Positions 15,937-24,094 of a DNA stretch of 64,000 nucleotides are shown one piece after another. Source of the DNA: Bacteriovorax sp. BSW11_IV (lineage in GTDB: Bacteria > Bdellovibrionota > Bacteriovoracia > Bacteriovoracales > Bacteriovoracaceae); contig NZ_AUNE01000004.1 in assembly GCF_000447755.1 (NCBI RefSeq), positions 1-64,000 of the forward strand, given 5' to 3'. The number at the start of each line of letters is the position of its first letter. Position 1 is the first letter of the stretch. The position numbers and the translations under genes are program-made. The notes under the pieces are model-generated. The model had not been told where the DNA came from, did no database searches, and was given only the letters and a program-made list of their open reading frames with translations.

Positions 15937-16338
15937 ATGAAGAAAAAACTATCTATACCTGAAAATATTTCTGTTTTAGTTATTGAAGATTCACAAACTA
16001 TGGCAGATCAATTGTTAAATGCTTTAAAGAAATTAGGATTTCCTGATTCAATAACTCATACACTTGATTGTAAAACCACTTACGAAGCGCTTAATAGTAA
16101 GAAATTTCATTTGATTATTTCTGACTGGAATCTTCCGGATGGAACTGGATTTGAAATTTTAACTAAAGTTAAGGGTGGTGGAGCACATGCCAGTGCACCA
16201 TTTTTAATGGTAACTACTGAAAATGAAGTTTCAAATATGATTGATGCAATTAGTGCAGGAGCTACTGAATATCTCGTAAAGCCGTGGAATATAGACGAGC
16301 TCGAGAGTAAGCTCGCCTTTTGTTTGGAAAAAATTTAG
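15937..16338 (+). CDS. CheY-like single-domain response regulator
   Basis: A complete receiver domain: VLVIEDSQTM (acidic pair), LIISDWNLPDGTG with the phospho-acceptor Asp, LMVTTENEV with the switch Thr and EYLVKPW with the conserved Lys-Pro. There is no output domain, so it acts by protein-protein contact, as CheY does. No kinase is nearby. It starts 2 bp after the HEAT-protein gene, and its last 4 bp overlap the convergent lipoprotein gene. Confidence 0.9.
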   Translation: MKKKLSIPENISVLVIEDSQTMADQLLNALKKLGFPDSITHTLDCKTTYEALNSKKFHLIISDWNLPDGTGFEILTKVKGGGAHASAPFLMVTTENEVSNMIDAISAGATEYLVKPWNIDELESKLAFCLEKI

Positions 16339-16862
16339 AAGCTACTTTCTTCTTCTTTAGCTTTCTTTTCTTCGATCTCTTTTAGTTTTCTCTCAAGTGC
16401 AAGGACTCTTCCTACGCGATAGAGAATAGTTTTTTCTTGAAAGCCATCACTGCGAATAACTTTCCATCCTTGAAGAAAATCTTTTTCAATCATTTGTCTT
16501 TTGAAAACTGTTACTTTTGAAACTTCGCGAGATCCTTTGAAGCCTTTGACAACATTTACAATAAGTTTAAATTTTGCAGACTTTACAGAATCTCCTGATC
16601 CGAATGAATCTGAAAAATTTAGTTCTGTTGTGTTATCACGCCATCTTGTTTTGATTACACCCGTTTCCTGATTTTTAATTTCAAGATCATAATTGGCCAT
16701 AATCTTTATGACTGCCTGCCAAGTTTGGTTGTAATCAAAGGTGTAAACCTGTGAAGGAATTTCATACTCTTCGACAATATACTGAAATTGCTCATAGGAA
16801 GAGCAGCTTGTCAAAATTGTTAGGAAGAGGGCCATAATCACTTTTTTCATAATCTTTCGCAT
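16335..16862 (-). CDS. BamC-like lipoprotein
   Basis: The lipobox LTSC ends a short signal peptide, so the mature protein is lipidated at the Cys. The region YNQTWQAVIKIMANYDLEIKNQETGVIKTRW resembles the repeated helix-grip unit of BamC/NlpB, an accessory of the beta-barrel assembly machine. The C-terminus is a charged helix. At about 175 residues it is shorter than BamC, so only one such domain is present. The start is ATG 16862 (a TTG lies 6 bases upstream, another ATG 12 bases downstream). Assignment to the Bam complex is inference. Confidence 0.65.
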   Translation of the reverse strand: MRKIMKKVIMALFLTILTSCSSYEQFQYIVEEYEIPSQVYTFDYNQTWQAVIKIMANYDLEIKNQETGVIKTRWRDNTTELNFSDSFGSGDSVKSAKFKLIVNVVKGFKGSREVSKVTVFKRQMIEKDFLQGWKVIRSDGFQEKTILYRVGRVLALERKLKEIEEKKAKEEESSF

Positions 16863-16941
16863 GGTCAATTTCTTATAAAAATACTAACATACAGATATAA
16901 TTATATATGATTCCCTATCTCATTAAAAGCAGGCGCACAAT

Positions 16942-17934
16942 ATGGACAAAAATGGCGACATCCTAAAAAATGTTTTATTACTTGAGGCCCGTGCTCTTGA
17001 ACAGGCCGCTGGAAAAATTACAGAATCTGATGCCCTCCATGCGACAGAAATCTTTAAAGATCTTCTTGCCACCGGTTCCAATATTGTCTTCTGTGGGGTT
17101 GGGAAGTCTGGTGTTATCGCTCAAAAACTAGCTTCCACATTCACTTCGTTAGGTCTTCCTTCTTTTTTCCTTCACCCAACTGAGGCACTCCATGGAGATC
17201 TTGGGAGAGTGGGAAAGAATGATGCTATCGTCTTTCTTTCAAAATCGGGAACGACAGAAGAAATTATTAAGCTTCTTCCTTACTTAACTGTAGATCCAAA
17301 AAAGATGATCGCTTTAGTCGGAAATACAGCTTCTCCAATTGCTAAAAAATGTGGTCTTGTTCTTGATTGTAGTGTTGAGAGAGAGGCCTGTATTAATAAT
17401 CAAGCGCCAACAACAAGTTCAACACTGGCCTTGGCCATGGGAGATGCTCTTGCCGTTTTATTTGAGCATGTCACTGGTCTTACGAAAGAAGGTTTTGCAG
17501 AAAATCATCCCGGTGGATTATTAGGGAAGGCCCTTCGCATGAAGGTAAGAGATTTAATGTGGAACACGGATGAGTGTCCTTTGCTTAAGTCTTCAGACAC
17601 TTTGAAAGACGTGATTATTCAAATGACAAAAAATCCTGTCGGCGGTTGTGCTGTTGTTGATAGTGGGAAATTTGTAGGCATTGTTGTTGAAGGTGATATT
17701 CGAAGAACTCTTGCAAAAAATGGAGAGGGACTTGAAACAAAAGTTTCTGAAATCGTAAATAAAACTCCTGTTGCAATTGGGCCAGATGCTCTGGCCTATG
17801 ATGCTCTGAAGTTAATGGAAGAGCGTCAACATGAAATTAATCTACTTCCTGTTGTGGACAAAGGCGTATTCTGCGGATTTCTACGCCTACATGACTTAAT
17901 GAAAGAAGGATTTACGATCTCTCGCAAAAAATAA
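16942..17934 (+). CDS. kdsD: Arabinose-5-phosphate isomerase (KdsD/KpsF)
   Basis: Converts ribulose-5-phosphate to arabinose-5-phosphate, the first step to KDO for lipopolysaccharide. The SIS domain (about 30-170) has FCGVGKSGVIAQKLAST, PTEALHGDLGRV and LSKSGTTEEI, and ENHPGGLLGK links to two CBS domains (about 200-325). 330 residues is the standard length. Its 3' end overlaps the convergent lnt gene by 39 bp. Presence of this gene supports an LPS-bearing outer membrane. Confidence 0.94.
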   Translation: MDKNGDILKNVLLLEARALEQAAGKITESDALHATEIFKDLLATGSNIVFCGVGKSGVIAQKLASTFTSLGLPSFFLHPTEALHGDLGRVGKNDAIVFLSKSGTTEEIIKLLPYLTVDPKKMIALVGNTASPIAKKCGLVLDCSVEREACINNQAPTTSSTLALAMGDALAVLFEHVTGLTKEGFAENHPGGLLGKALRMKVRDLMWNTDECPLLKSSDTLKDVIIQMTKNPVGGCAVVDSGKFVGIVVEGDIRRTLAKNGEGLETKVSEIVNKTPVAIGPDALAYDALKLMEERQHEINLLPVVDKGVFCGFLRLHDLMKEGFTISRKK

Positions 17935-19497
17935 AAGAGAAAGAACAAGCCATAAAATACCATTGCCCCAAATTCCATATTGTTGAAATACTGTTGGGGC
18001 AAGATTCTTATCTACGACAATCGGTAAATCCAAAACTCCATCTGTGTGATAGGCCAATCTCTCACTTTCACTACCATCTTCATATAGTATTGAAGTAATA
18101 CCAGTGTTTGTCACACGCACGATGGGAACATTGAACTCAATGGCGCGCCAATGAGATAAGAACAAGTGCTGTAATGGTTCCGATGTATTTCCATACCAAG
18201 AATCATTTGTAATATTAATAATAAAATCTGGAATTTTTTTTGTGTTGTTTAAGTAGTCCCTAATGAAGCTTGAAAATAAAATTTCATAGCAAATGGCCGC
18301 TGAAAATGTTGCATTTTTTTTCGTTTCAAATAATGGATAGGTTGTTCCGGCCGCAAAGAATGAAATATTTTCAATATATTTTGCTAAGAACTCATTAAGT
18401 GGTCCAAATGGGAGTGATTCACCAAAAGGAATTAAAATTCTCTTATGATAAGCATCTTTCAATCTAGCATTTTCACTAAAGTGAAAGGCCGCATTGTGTT
18501 GAGTCTCAAAGAAAAAGTTATTTCTTTTGCCCGAAGTATCGTAACCGCCAATAAAAATTTCTGAGCCCATCTTCTGTGCAATCATTTGAAATGTGTATGG
18601 TGTTAGGGCCGGGTCATTTTTCATAAGACGTGAATCTAATATTCTTGGAAATGAAGTCTCTGGCCAAACAATTAGATCGGGTGTCACTTGCGCTTCACTA
18701 ATCGAGAGATTTCTATAAATCGTAATCACTTCACCTAGAGCTAGTTGAAGTCCATTTTCAGAGTGGATTTTTAGGTCATTACCAATATTTCCTTGTACAA
18801 GCCTCAGGTTGAGTTCATTTTGTCCTTCACTCTTTTGTAGAGGGACAACTACTCCAGCTAGTATTAGGGCGATTGAAACCCCAATTGATAAGACATCGGC
18901 TTTTTTTGTTTTTAAAGATCGCACTATTGTAAGAGCTAGAAACACACTGATGAATGAGTAGTAGGGGGCACCTAAAAATTTGGAAATACCTATATAGGGT
19001 GCAAACCATAGGAAAGGGTGGCCTGCGTGTGCTGGAAACTGTTGTGGGACAAAATACTCTAGCAAGACAAAGAGTGCTGTCAAAAGCACCATTGTAAAGC
19101 TTGTATTGAAGAGTTTTTTACGAGCGAAATATTTAATAACAATAAATGCAAATATGTGTGGGGTAATGATTAATGTGAATAAGGCCCCTAAGATATAATT
19201 CACAGGAAAAAATAATCCACCAAAAACTTTGAGAAGCTCTGGAATCCAATAATAGCCAAAGAGATTGTATCCAAGTGAGAAAAGCAGGAAGCTAACAATT
19301 TCATTTTTAAGTGAAATCTTTTTTGTCTCATTGTAATTTAATGAAAAATAATAAAAGAGCATGGCAAGGCCAAGAATACTTCCCAATGGGAATGAAGGAA
19401 GGCCTTTTATTGGAAATGCGCTCGCATATAGCAGCCCTCCAATAAAGGGGATCGACTTGTTTGCGAATGGGAAGTTTTTTATTTTTAATATTGTCAT
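17896..19497 (-). CDS. lnt: Apolipoprotein N-acyltransferase
   Basis: Adds the third acyl chain to the N-terminal Cys of lipoproteins, the last step of lipoprotein maturation, in the inner membrane. Several N-terminal membrane helices (to about 215) precede a nitrilase-like domain with the catalytic Glu in IVWPETSFPR, the Lys in YHKRILIPFGESLPFG and the Cys in AAICYEILFSS, followed by INITNDSWYG. 533 residues is a normal Lnt length. The many lipoproteins in this window are its expected substrates. Confidence 0.94.
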   Translation of the reverse strand: MTILKIKNFPFANKSIPFIGGLLYASAFPIKGLPSFPLGSILGLAMLFYYFSLNYNETKKISLKNEIVSFLLFSLGYNLFGYYWIPELLKVFGGLFFPVNYILGALFTLIITPHIFAFIVIKYFARKKLFNTSFTMVLLTALFVLLEYFVPQQFPAHAGHPFLWFAPYIGISKFLGAPYYSFISVFLALTIVRSLKTKKADVLSIGVSIALILAGVVVPLQKSEGQNELNLRLVQGNIGNDLKIHSENGLQLALGEVITIYRNLSISEAQVTPDLIVWPETSFPRILDSRLMKNDPALTPYTFQMIAQKMGSEIFIGGYDTSGKRNNFFFETQHNAAFHFSENARLKDAYHKRILIPFGESLPFGPLNEFLAKYIENISFFAAGTTYPLFETKKNATFSAAICYEILFSSFIRDYLNNTKKIPDFIINITNDSWYGNTSEPLQHLFLSHWRAIEFNVPIVRVTNTGITSILYEDGSESERLAYHTDGVLDLPIVVDKNLAPTVFQQYGIWGNGILWLVLSLLFFARDRKSFFH

Positions 19498-19560
19498 GAT
19501 TTCATTCTAAATGTGACTTAGGCATTTGCCAATTTCTCGGGTGCTAGTTATCATAATATT

Positions 19561-20232
19561 ATGCACATACAACACGAGAATAATGAACATCTAAATACAC
19601 ACAATCCTTTCAAGGTTCACTACGAGCAAGTGAAGCGCTGTCCTAAGTGCTCTTCAGTCTTCATCACTGAGCGTGAGTGTGAGGCCTGTGGATTTCAGTT
19701 TAACTATAATCCTCTTGGTGAACCATTAGGAGAAAAGAGTTTTTATTCAATTCGTGAGTCGTATTGGTCTCAACTTTCATCATTAGAAAGGTCTAATAGG
19801 GCCTTAGAAAGTAAAAAGGGTGAGAAGGCAAAGAGATATATCTCTAAGGTCATTCTAAGATATAATGATTTGTTAGATTTCTTCTACGATACAACAAATA
19901 AGGATCATGCCCACCATAATCTCTATTTTTACGAACTAAAAGACATAATCCTTGAGCTTATCAGTTACGATGTTCCAGAAAAAGAAATTTGGAGTTGTGT
20001 GACTAAGGCCGAAGGTGAGGGTCTTGAATTTGAATTAACTTTCTATCAGAGAATCTCTGAAGCGATTAGTGAAGGGAAGAGGGATCGCAACAAAACAAGA
20101 GTCTCATTGCAATCCCTGCTTTCGTATCGCTTGGGGGGAGCTGTAAAAATTATTAATGTATTCTTTTTTGCACTGACGGCCGTGGCCGTCATTAGTGGTG
20201 CTTTAGCAGTTTATAGATTTTTAAATCTCTAG
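19561..20232 (+). CDS. Zinc-ribbon protein with C-terminal membrane anchor
   Basis: An N-terminal zinc ribbon (CPKCSSVF, then CEACGFQF, about residues 32-55) is followed by about 130 mostly helical residues and a single C-terminal transmembrane segment (IINVFFFALTAVAVISGALAVY). The topology would leave most of the protein in the cytoplasm, tethered to the inner membrane. I do not know the family. It starts 63 bp from the divergent lnt start and abuts the convergent subtilisin gene. Confidence 0.6.
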   Translation: MHIQHENNEHLNTHNPFKVHYEQVKRCPKCSSVFITERECEACGFQFNYNPLGEPLGEKSFYSIRESYWSQLSSLERSNRALESKKGEKAKRYISKVILRYNDLLDFFYDTTNKDHAHHNLYFYELKDIILELISYDVPEKEIWSCVTKAEGEGLEFELTFYQRISEAISEGKRDRNKTRVSLQSLLSYRLGGAVKIINVFFFALTAVAVISGALAVYRFLNL

Positions 20233-21327
20233 TTACTTTACTCTGTAAATGATCTTACCTGGAGCAGGTGTTGTTGTCTTACTTGCTACTTTTCGATCGT
20301 CTACTTTAATCGTCGTCATTTCTGAAGCAAGTTGTTGTGCTTTAGTTGCATCAAGTCTTCCACCTGTGGCACATTTACCTTCCAGTGTGAATTCTTTCTT
20401 TGCAGACTTGTTGATAATATCAATGATTTGCTCAGAGCTTAGGTCTGGAAACTGAGACTTAATCATTGAAGCTACACCCGTTACAAATGCTGTTGCCTGA
20501 CTTGTACCCGTTAGGTAACCAGATCTATTGCTTGGAAGTGCAGATTTAATTTGGTATCCAGGAGCTGAAATATCAACAGCTCTTTTTCCATAATTTGATG
20601 AACTTAGTACTCTTAGATTTTGGTCATAAGCAGTTACTGTTATAATATTCTTTAGATCGTAGCTTGCTGGATAGTAAGCATTAGACTCTAAATCAATATT
20701 TGATTCTTCATTTCCTGCTGCTGCTACAACAAGGATACCTTTTGCTTCAGCTTTCTTTAAAATCTCAAGCTCTTCAGTATCTGGCTTAGGGCCACCACCT
20801 GAATAATTGATGATATCAACATTTTGCTCAACAGCGTATCTAAGAGCATCGATAGTTGACTTCAAGTTATCTTTTCCAGATGCGTTTCTATCGTAATATT
20901 TAAGAGCTAGAATCTTAACTTTTGGGAAGATGCTTTTGATGATACCTGATACGTGAGTACCGTGACCATGATCATCACTTGGACGCGAATTACTTACTCT
21001 ATTTTTAGAGAAGTCTACACCGTAGTTGGCCGGACCAACTTTTCCTGCAGGAACATAGAGATTGTCCTTTAAGAATGAATGGTAATAATCAATTCCAGTA
21101 TCGATTACAGCAACGACAACTTCTTTTTTCTCTGAGAAGTGTTTCCATGCTTCAGGAAGATTAATAGATGAGAGCTTGTTGTCTGGATCAATACCCCAGC
21201 TTGAATACTTTGATTTAAGTTGGTTTAAGTCTAGGTGAGAAGCGTCGACTGCAAGGCCGCTTGTCGATAACATAATCGAACCAGCGAGAATCAGTGTTTT
21301 AAAACATGTTAACTTCTTCAATAACAT
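20233..21327 (-). CDS. Secreted subtilisin-like (S8) serine protease
   Basis: Signal peptide (1-27), then a subtilase domain with the complete active site: D76 in VAVIDTGID, H122 in HGHGTHVSG, the oxyanion Asn in AAAGN (N206) and S276 in LTGTSQATAF. No long propeptide is present, only about 25 residues before the domain. 364 residues is compact for the family. It would act in the periplasm or outside the cell; prey-protein digestion is possible but inferred. A GGGGAG about six bases before the ATG is the SD. Confidence 0.92.
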   Translation of the reverse strand: MLLKKLTCFKTLILAGSIMLSTSGLAVDASHLDLNQLKSKYSSWGIDPDNKLSSINLPEAWKHFSEKKEVVVAVIDTGIDYYHSFLKDNLYVPAGKVGPANYGVDFSKNRVSNSRPSDDHGHGTHVSGIIKSIFPKVKILALKYYDRNASGKDNLKSTIDALRYAVEQNVDIINYSGGGPKPDTEELEILKKAEAKGILVVAAAGNEESNIDLESNAYYPASYDLKNIITVTAYDQNLRVLSSSNYGKRAVDISAPGYQIKSALPSNRSGYLTGTSQATAFVTGVASMIKSQFPDLSSEQIIDIINKSAKKEFTLEGKCATGGRLDATKAQQLASEMTTIKVDDRKVASKTTTPAPGKIIYRVK

Positions 21328-21381
21328 CTTAGGCTCCCCATAAGAATTAGACTGATCATAATTTCAACAACAATTTCTGTA

Positions 21382-21515
21382 CACCAAAAAGCTAGAAGCT
21401 TGGTGACACCTGTATTAAAGCAATTATGTGGCCAAAAAACAGTACGTGATTTCAAGGTCTTATGGCTTTTGTCTGAATAGTAGGCGAAAAAAGTATGGAG
21501 GGCCGCCTATTTTTT
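21382..21515 (+). ncRNA. Candidate intergenic small RNA
   Basis: The 296-bp gap between two divergent genes contains, on the plus strand, a hairpin (CACCAA 21382-21387 with TTGGTG 21400-21405) and about 80 bases later a terminator. There is no open frame with an SD to explain a terminator here. The 5' end and promoter were not found with confidence, so only the structured span is given. Confidence 0.25.
21479..21515 (+). terminator. Orphan intrinsic terminator in the intergenic region
   Basis: AGTAGGCG pairs with CGCCTATT (8 bp, one G-U) around a 17-nt loop, and six T (21510-21515) complete the signal on the plus strand. No annotated plus-strand gene lies upstream within this gap. Confidence 0.45.
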
Positions 21516-21623
21516 AGACAAAAATTGAGGCCCAATAAATTTCGCTCCTGTTAGAGAACTGGCACAAGATGTAATAATTTCTACTAGCAAGCAATTGACG
21601 GCACCCTTATATAAGATGAGGGC

Positions 21624-23093
21624 ATGAAATATCTCGTGAAAATTGTCCTTATTGGGTTTTTCTCTTTTACTGCTTCATTTGCAGCGACGCCGGGATGTTT
21701 CAAAAAACTAGACCATGCCTTCACTTTAGAAAGCTCTTTCACATTCAATGAACTTGAATACATGATCATGAATCGTGAGCCAGGTACTTATGGAATGGGT
21801 CCATTTGCAAAAGAGATTATCGATGGCATGGAAAAACTTGTTCGCAACACAAATTCACCAGATGATCTTTTAGGACTTCTTGATTCTCTAAATGATTTGG
21901 CCTTTAAAAAAAGAAATTACATTGCTAATGAAAGAGAGATGATTGATCTTGCATCTCAACATATTTATAAACTTATTGTTGAAACATCTCTACTTAATCG
22001 CATTTATGCACTACGCCCATCATTTACAGTTTCTCAGTCAGAGGCCTTTGTACAAGGATTTAACCTACTTGAAAAAAATGTTTATCAAATGCTTGAGGAT
22101 AATAGAGGTAATATCCATTCACGATTAAAATCAATTCGAATGCAAGTTGAAGTCATTTTTGATGAAACAAAAGCTGCTCAATTCTTAGACTATATTCTAA
22201 ATGAGTATTCTACTTACACTCCAAGTACAATTACGCCTGTTCTCGCTGAAATCTATATTTCACAAGTTTTCACTAATCTTAATCATTCGATGCAATACTT
22301 TAGCCCATTTTCTGTAAGACTTTTAGCTAATCTTAGTACTGATATGCGCGCGAAGCTCAACAAGACTCTCGGTGAGGAATACATTAAAGTACTTAAGTTA
22401 AGTGAAAAAGCGGATGCAGATGATAAGGCCGAACTTAAAAAGAAAAGAAGAAATCTAGAGTTCTTAAAAAGAGTTTTAAATAATGATGTCTTTCAAGAAC
22501 AATTTTCTAAGATTGAGTCGGGACTCTACACTCAGGCCATCGGGAAGAGAATTAATACTTACTTTAAAAATGCAAACTTTGATTTTAAATACGATTTTAA
22601 TAAAGTTTTAGAAATTGCTAATGATTTAAAATCATCGAGCATTACTGAATTGATGGAAGAAGGGGATTACTTCATTCTATACGGGAGCTTTCCCAACGGT
22701 AAGATGAATTTAAAAAAATCAGATATTGATCTTCACCCCTCAAAAGGATTACTGAAAAGAGAAAATGACACGTTTGAGCTATGGACTATTTTTGACAGAG
22801 ATCCTGAGTTAGAAACTTATTCAAACAAATTGAAATTCGATGAAATCGCTAAGAGAGCGATTGAGAGAACTTCTATTCTTGAACAAGTTGAAAATGATAT
22901 TGCGAAAACAATGCGTACTGAAATCGAGCGCAAAGGGAGTTTTCTTTCAATTATTGCAAACGATTCTGATTTCTTCGATATTGAAAAACTTGGAGTGTAT
23001 AATCCTGTTATTATCAAAATCTATAAAGATCAGGTAATAGTCAATATTGTCGATGGCCTAAATGGTCTGTTAGTAGAACTAAAAGTCCCTTAA
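21624..23093 (+). CDS. Exported protein with nucleotidyltransferase-like signature
   Basis: A signal peptide (MKYLVKIVLIGFFSFTASFAATPG) leads a 489-residue, mostly helical protein with no family I can name. In the C-terminal third, YGSFPNGKMNLKKSDIDL (353-370) matches the Pol-beta nucleotidyltransferase pattern: G-S, a Gly a few residues on, then D-x-D (D367, D369) after a short gap. A third acidic residue would be needed; candidates are in the following WTIFDRD. Such enzymes are normally cytoplasmic, so an exported one is odd. It may instead be a chance match in a structural protein. Confidence 0.6.
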   Translation: MKYLVKIVLIGFFSFTASFAATPGCFKKLDHAFTLESSFTFNELEYMIMNREPGTYGMGPFAKEIIDGMEKLVRNTNSPDDLLGLLDSLNDLAFKKRNYIANEREMIDLASQHIYKLIVETSLLNRIYALRPSFTVSQSEAFVQGFNLLEKNVYQMLEDNRGNIHSRLKSIRMQVEVIFDETKAAQFLDYILNEYSTYTPSTITPVLAEIYISQVFTNLNHSMQYFSPFSVRLLANLSTDMRAKLNKTLGEEYIKVLKLSEKADADDKAELKKKRRNLEFLKRVLNNDVFQEQFSKIESGLYTQAIGKRINTYFKNANFDFKYDFNKVLEIANDLKSSSITELMEEGDYFILYGSFPNGKMNLKKSDIDLHPSKGLLKRENDTFELWTIFDRDPELETYSNKLKFDEIAKRAIERTSILEQVENDIAKTMRTEIERKGSFLSIIANDSDFFDIEKLGVYNPVIIKIYKDQVIVNIVDGLNGLLVELKVP

Positions 23094-23182
23094 TTGACAC
23101 CTTCAAAAGTAATTCTGACACCGCTCTCCTAAAGTGACCCCGCTCATTTTATAAAACATCTTGAAATCACTAAAAGTTATTT

Positions 23183-23198
23183 TGGCACGATTCATGCT
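23183..23198 (+). promoter_or_regulatory. Sigma-54 promoter for the 65-aa lipoprotein
   Basis: TGGCAC (23183-23188), five bases, then ATGCT (23194-23198). The GG and GC doublets are separated by exactly 10 bp, as RpoN requires, with one mismatch from the -12 consensus TTGCW. Transcription would start near 23209, 28 bases before the ATG. An enhancer-binding protein site was not identified. Confidence 0.6.
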
Positions 23199-23236
23199 TT
23201 TAAAATTGTGTGAGACTTGCAATCAAGGAGGGAGCA

Positions 23237-23434
23237 ATGTCACAGATAACCTTCGGAAGTATTTTTGTCATGGCAATTTTACTGTTTATGACATCTTGTG
23301 CGACTTCAAGTAACCGCACACAAAGAGCTCCGGCATATAACAAAGATGCATTCTTTGAAAAAGAATTGAAAAGACTGCTTGTATTAACAGAAAATTTAAA
23401 TGAGACAGTAGTTGTTAAATCTTATGAAATGTAG
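23237..23434 (+). CDS. Small lipoprotein (65 aa)
   Basis: ATG 23237 is chosen because a near-perfect SD (AAGGAGGGAG) stands directly upstream. The product has a hydrophobic signal ending in the lipobox MTSC and a mature part of about 45 polar residues, helical near KELKRLLVLTENLNE. It resembles small outer-membrane lipoproteins but matches no family I know. It is preceded by a good sigma-54 promoter, so its expression is probably tied to a specific stress or life-cycle signal. Confidence 0.7.
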   Translation: MSQITFGSIFVMAILLFMTSCATSSNRTQRAPAYNKDAFFEKELKRLLVLTENLNETVVVKSYEM

Positions 23435-23453
23435 ATAAGAGAGAGTTGGCCGA

Positions 23454-23825
23454 TTAGCCAACTCTTTTGAATCTTTGTTCTTCTCTTTCGCGCTCTTCTG
23501 CGTGAGTGATACAAAGGTCGGCCCAAGGTTGATTATCAAGTCTTTTGGCCGCAATTTCTTCATCACATTCTTCGCAGTGACCGTAAGTACCATCTTCGAT
23601 TCTCTCAAGCGCTAGCTCGATTGCACGAAGTTTTGTTAATTCACGTGTTCTCATATTAAATGAAACTTGCTGATTGATGACATTGTTGGCAAGGTCAGCC
23701 TCATCAGCTAGATCATCTGTTGAAACAGTGAGATCTTCATTCTTTCTAAGGATGCCACCATTAAGAATTTCACTTCTAAGGTGCAAAAGCTTGTCCTTAT
23801 ACTTTTCTAATTTCGCCTTATCCAT
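23454..23825 (-). CDS. DksA/TraR-family zinc-finger protein
   Basis: RNA-polymerase-binding regulator of the DksA family: an N-terminal helix, a coiled-coil tip with acidic residues (DDLADEADLANN, 37-48), then the C-terminal zinc finger C84, C87 and C105 with LCITH, where the fourth Cys of canonical DksA is His108. At 123 residues it is shorter than E. coli DksA (151). DksA proteins act with ppGpp in the stringent response. A strong SD (AAGGAGG) precedes the ATG. Whether this is the main DksA or a paralogue cannot be told here. Confidence 0.85.
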   Translation of the reverse strand: MDKAKLEKYKDKLLHLRSEILNGGILRKNEDLTVSTDDLADEADLANNVINQQVSFNMRTRELTKLRAIELALERIEDGTYGHCEECDEEIAAKRLDNQPWADLCITHAEEREREEQRFKRVG

Positions 23826-23906
23826 ACAATCCTCCTTGAAGTGCTATTCCAATAACGCTTTTGCGCATGGGTAGGGCATACATTAAATTTTAACCATGCC
23901 CTGCAT

Positions 23907-23950
23907 TTTTTTGATATAAGGGCAAAATCGTCCTTTTTCATATCAAAAAA
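23907..23950. repeat. Long AT-rich inverted repeat upstream of the DksA-like gene
   Basis: TTTTTTGATAT (23907-23917) and ATATCAAAAAA (23940-23950) are exact complements, and an inner AAGG/CCTT adds four more pairs. Neither strand ends in a T-run after the stem, so it is not a classic terminator. It may be an operator or mRNA structure between the ankyrin-lipoprotein and DksA-like genes. Confidence 0.4.
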
Positions 23951-24094
23951 TAGCTCTTCTTTTGCTTATAAACCTCTTCTTCGGCAAAAAGAAGTATCCT
24001 CTATTATCGGTGAAATTCGCCTTCGACTTAAATTTTTTATGGTTTCAACGTAAAAATCAGAGCTTAGGATTATGAATATTAACTCTTTCTCTAG

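Noticed and set aside
21599-21623. Hairpin CCCTTAT/ATGAGGG before the exported nucleotidyltransferase-like gene as another SD-sequestering stem
   Set aside because: The GAGGG is only one base from the ATG, too close to act as SD, so it was not counted in the set.
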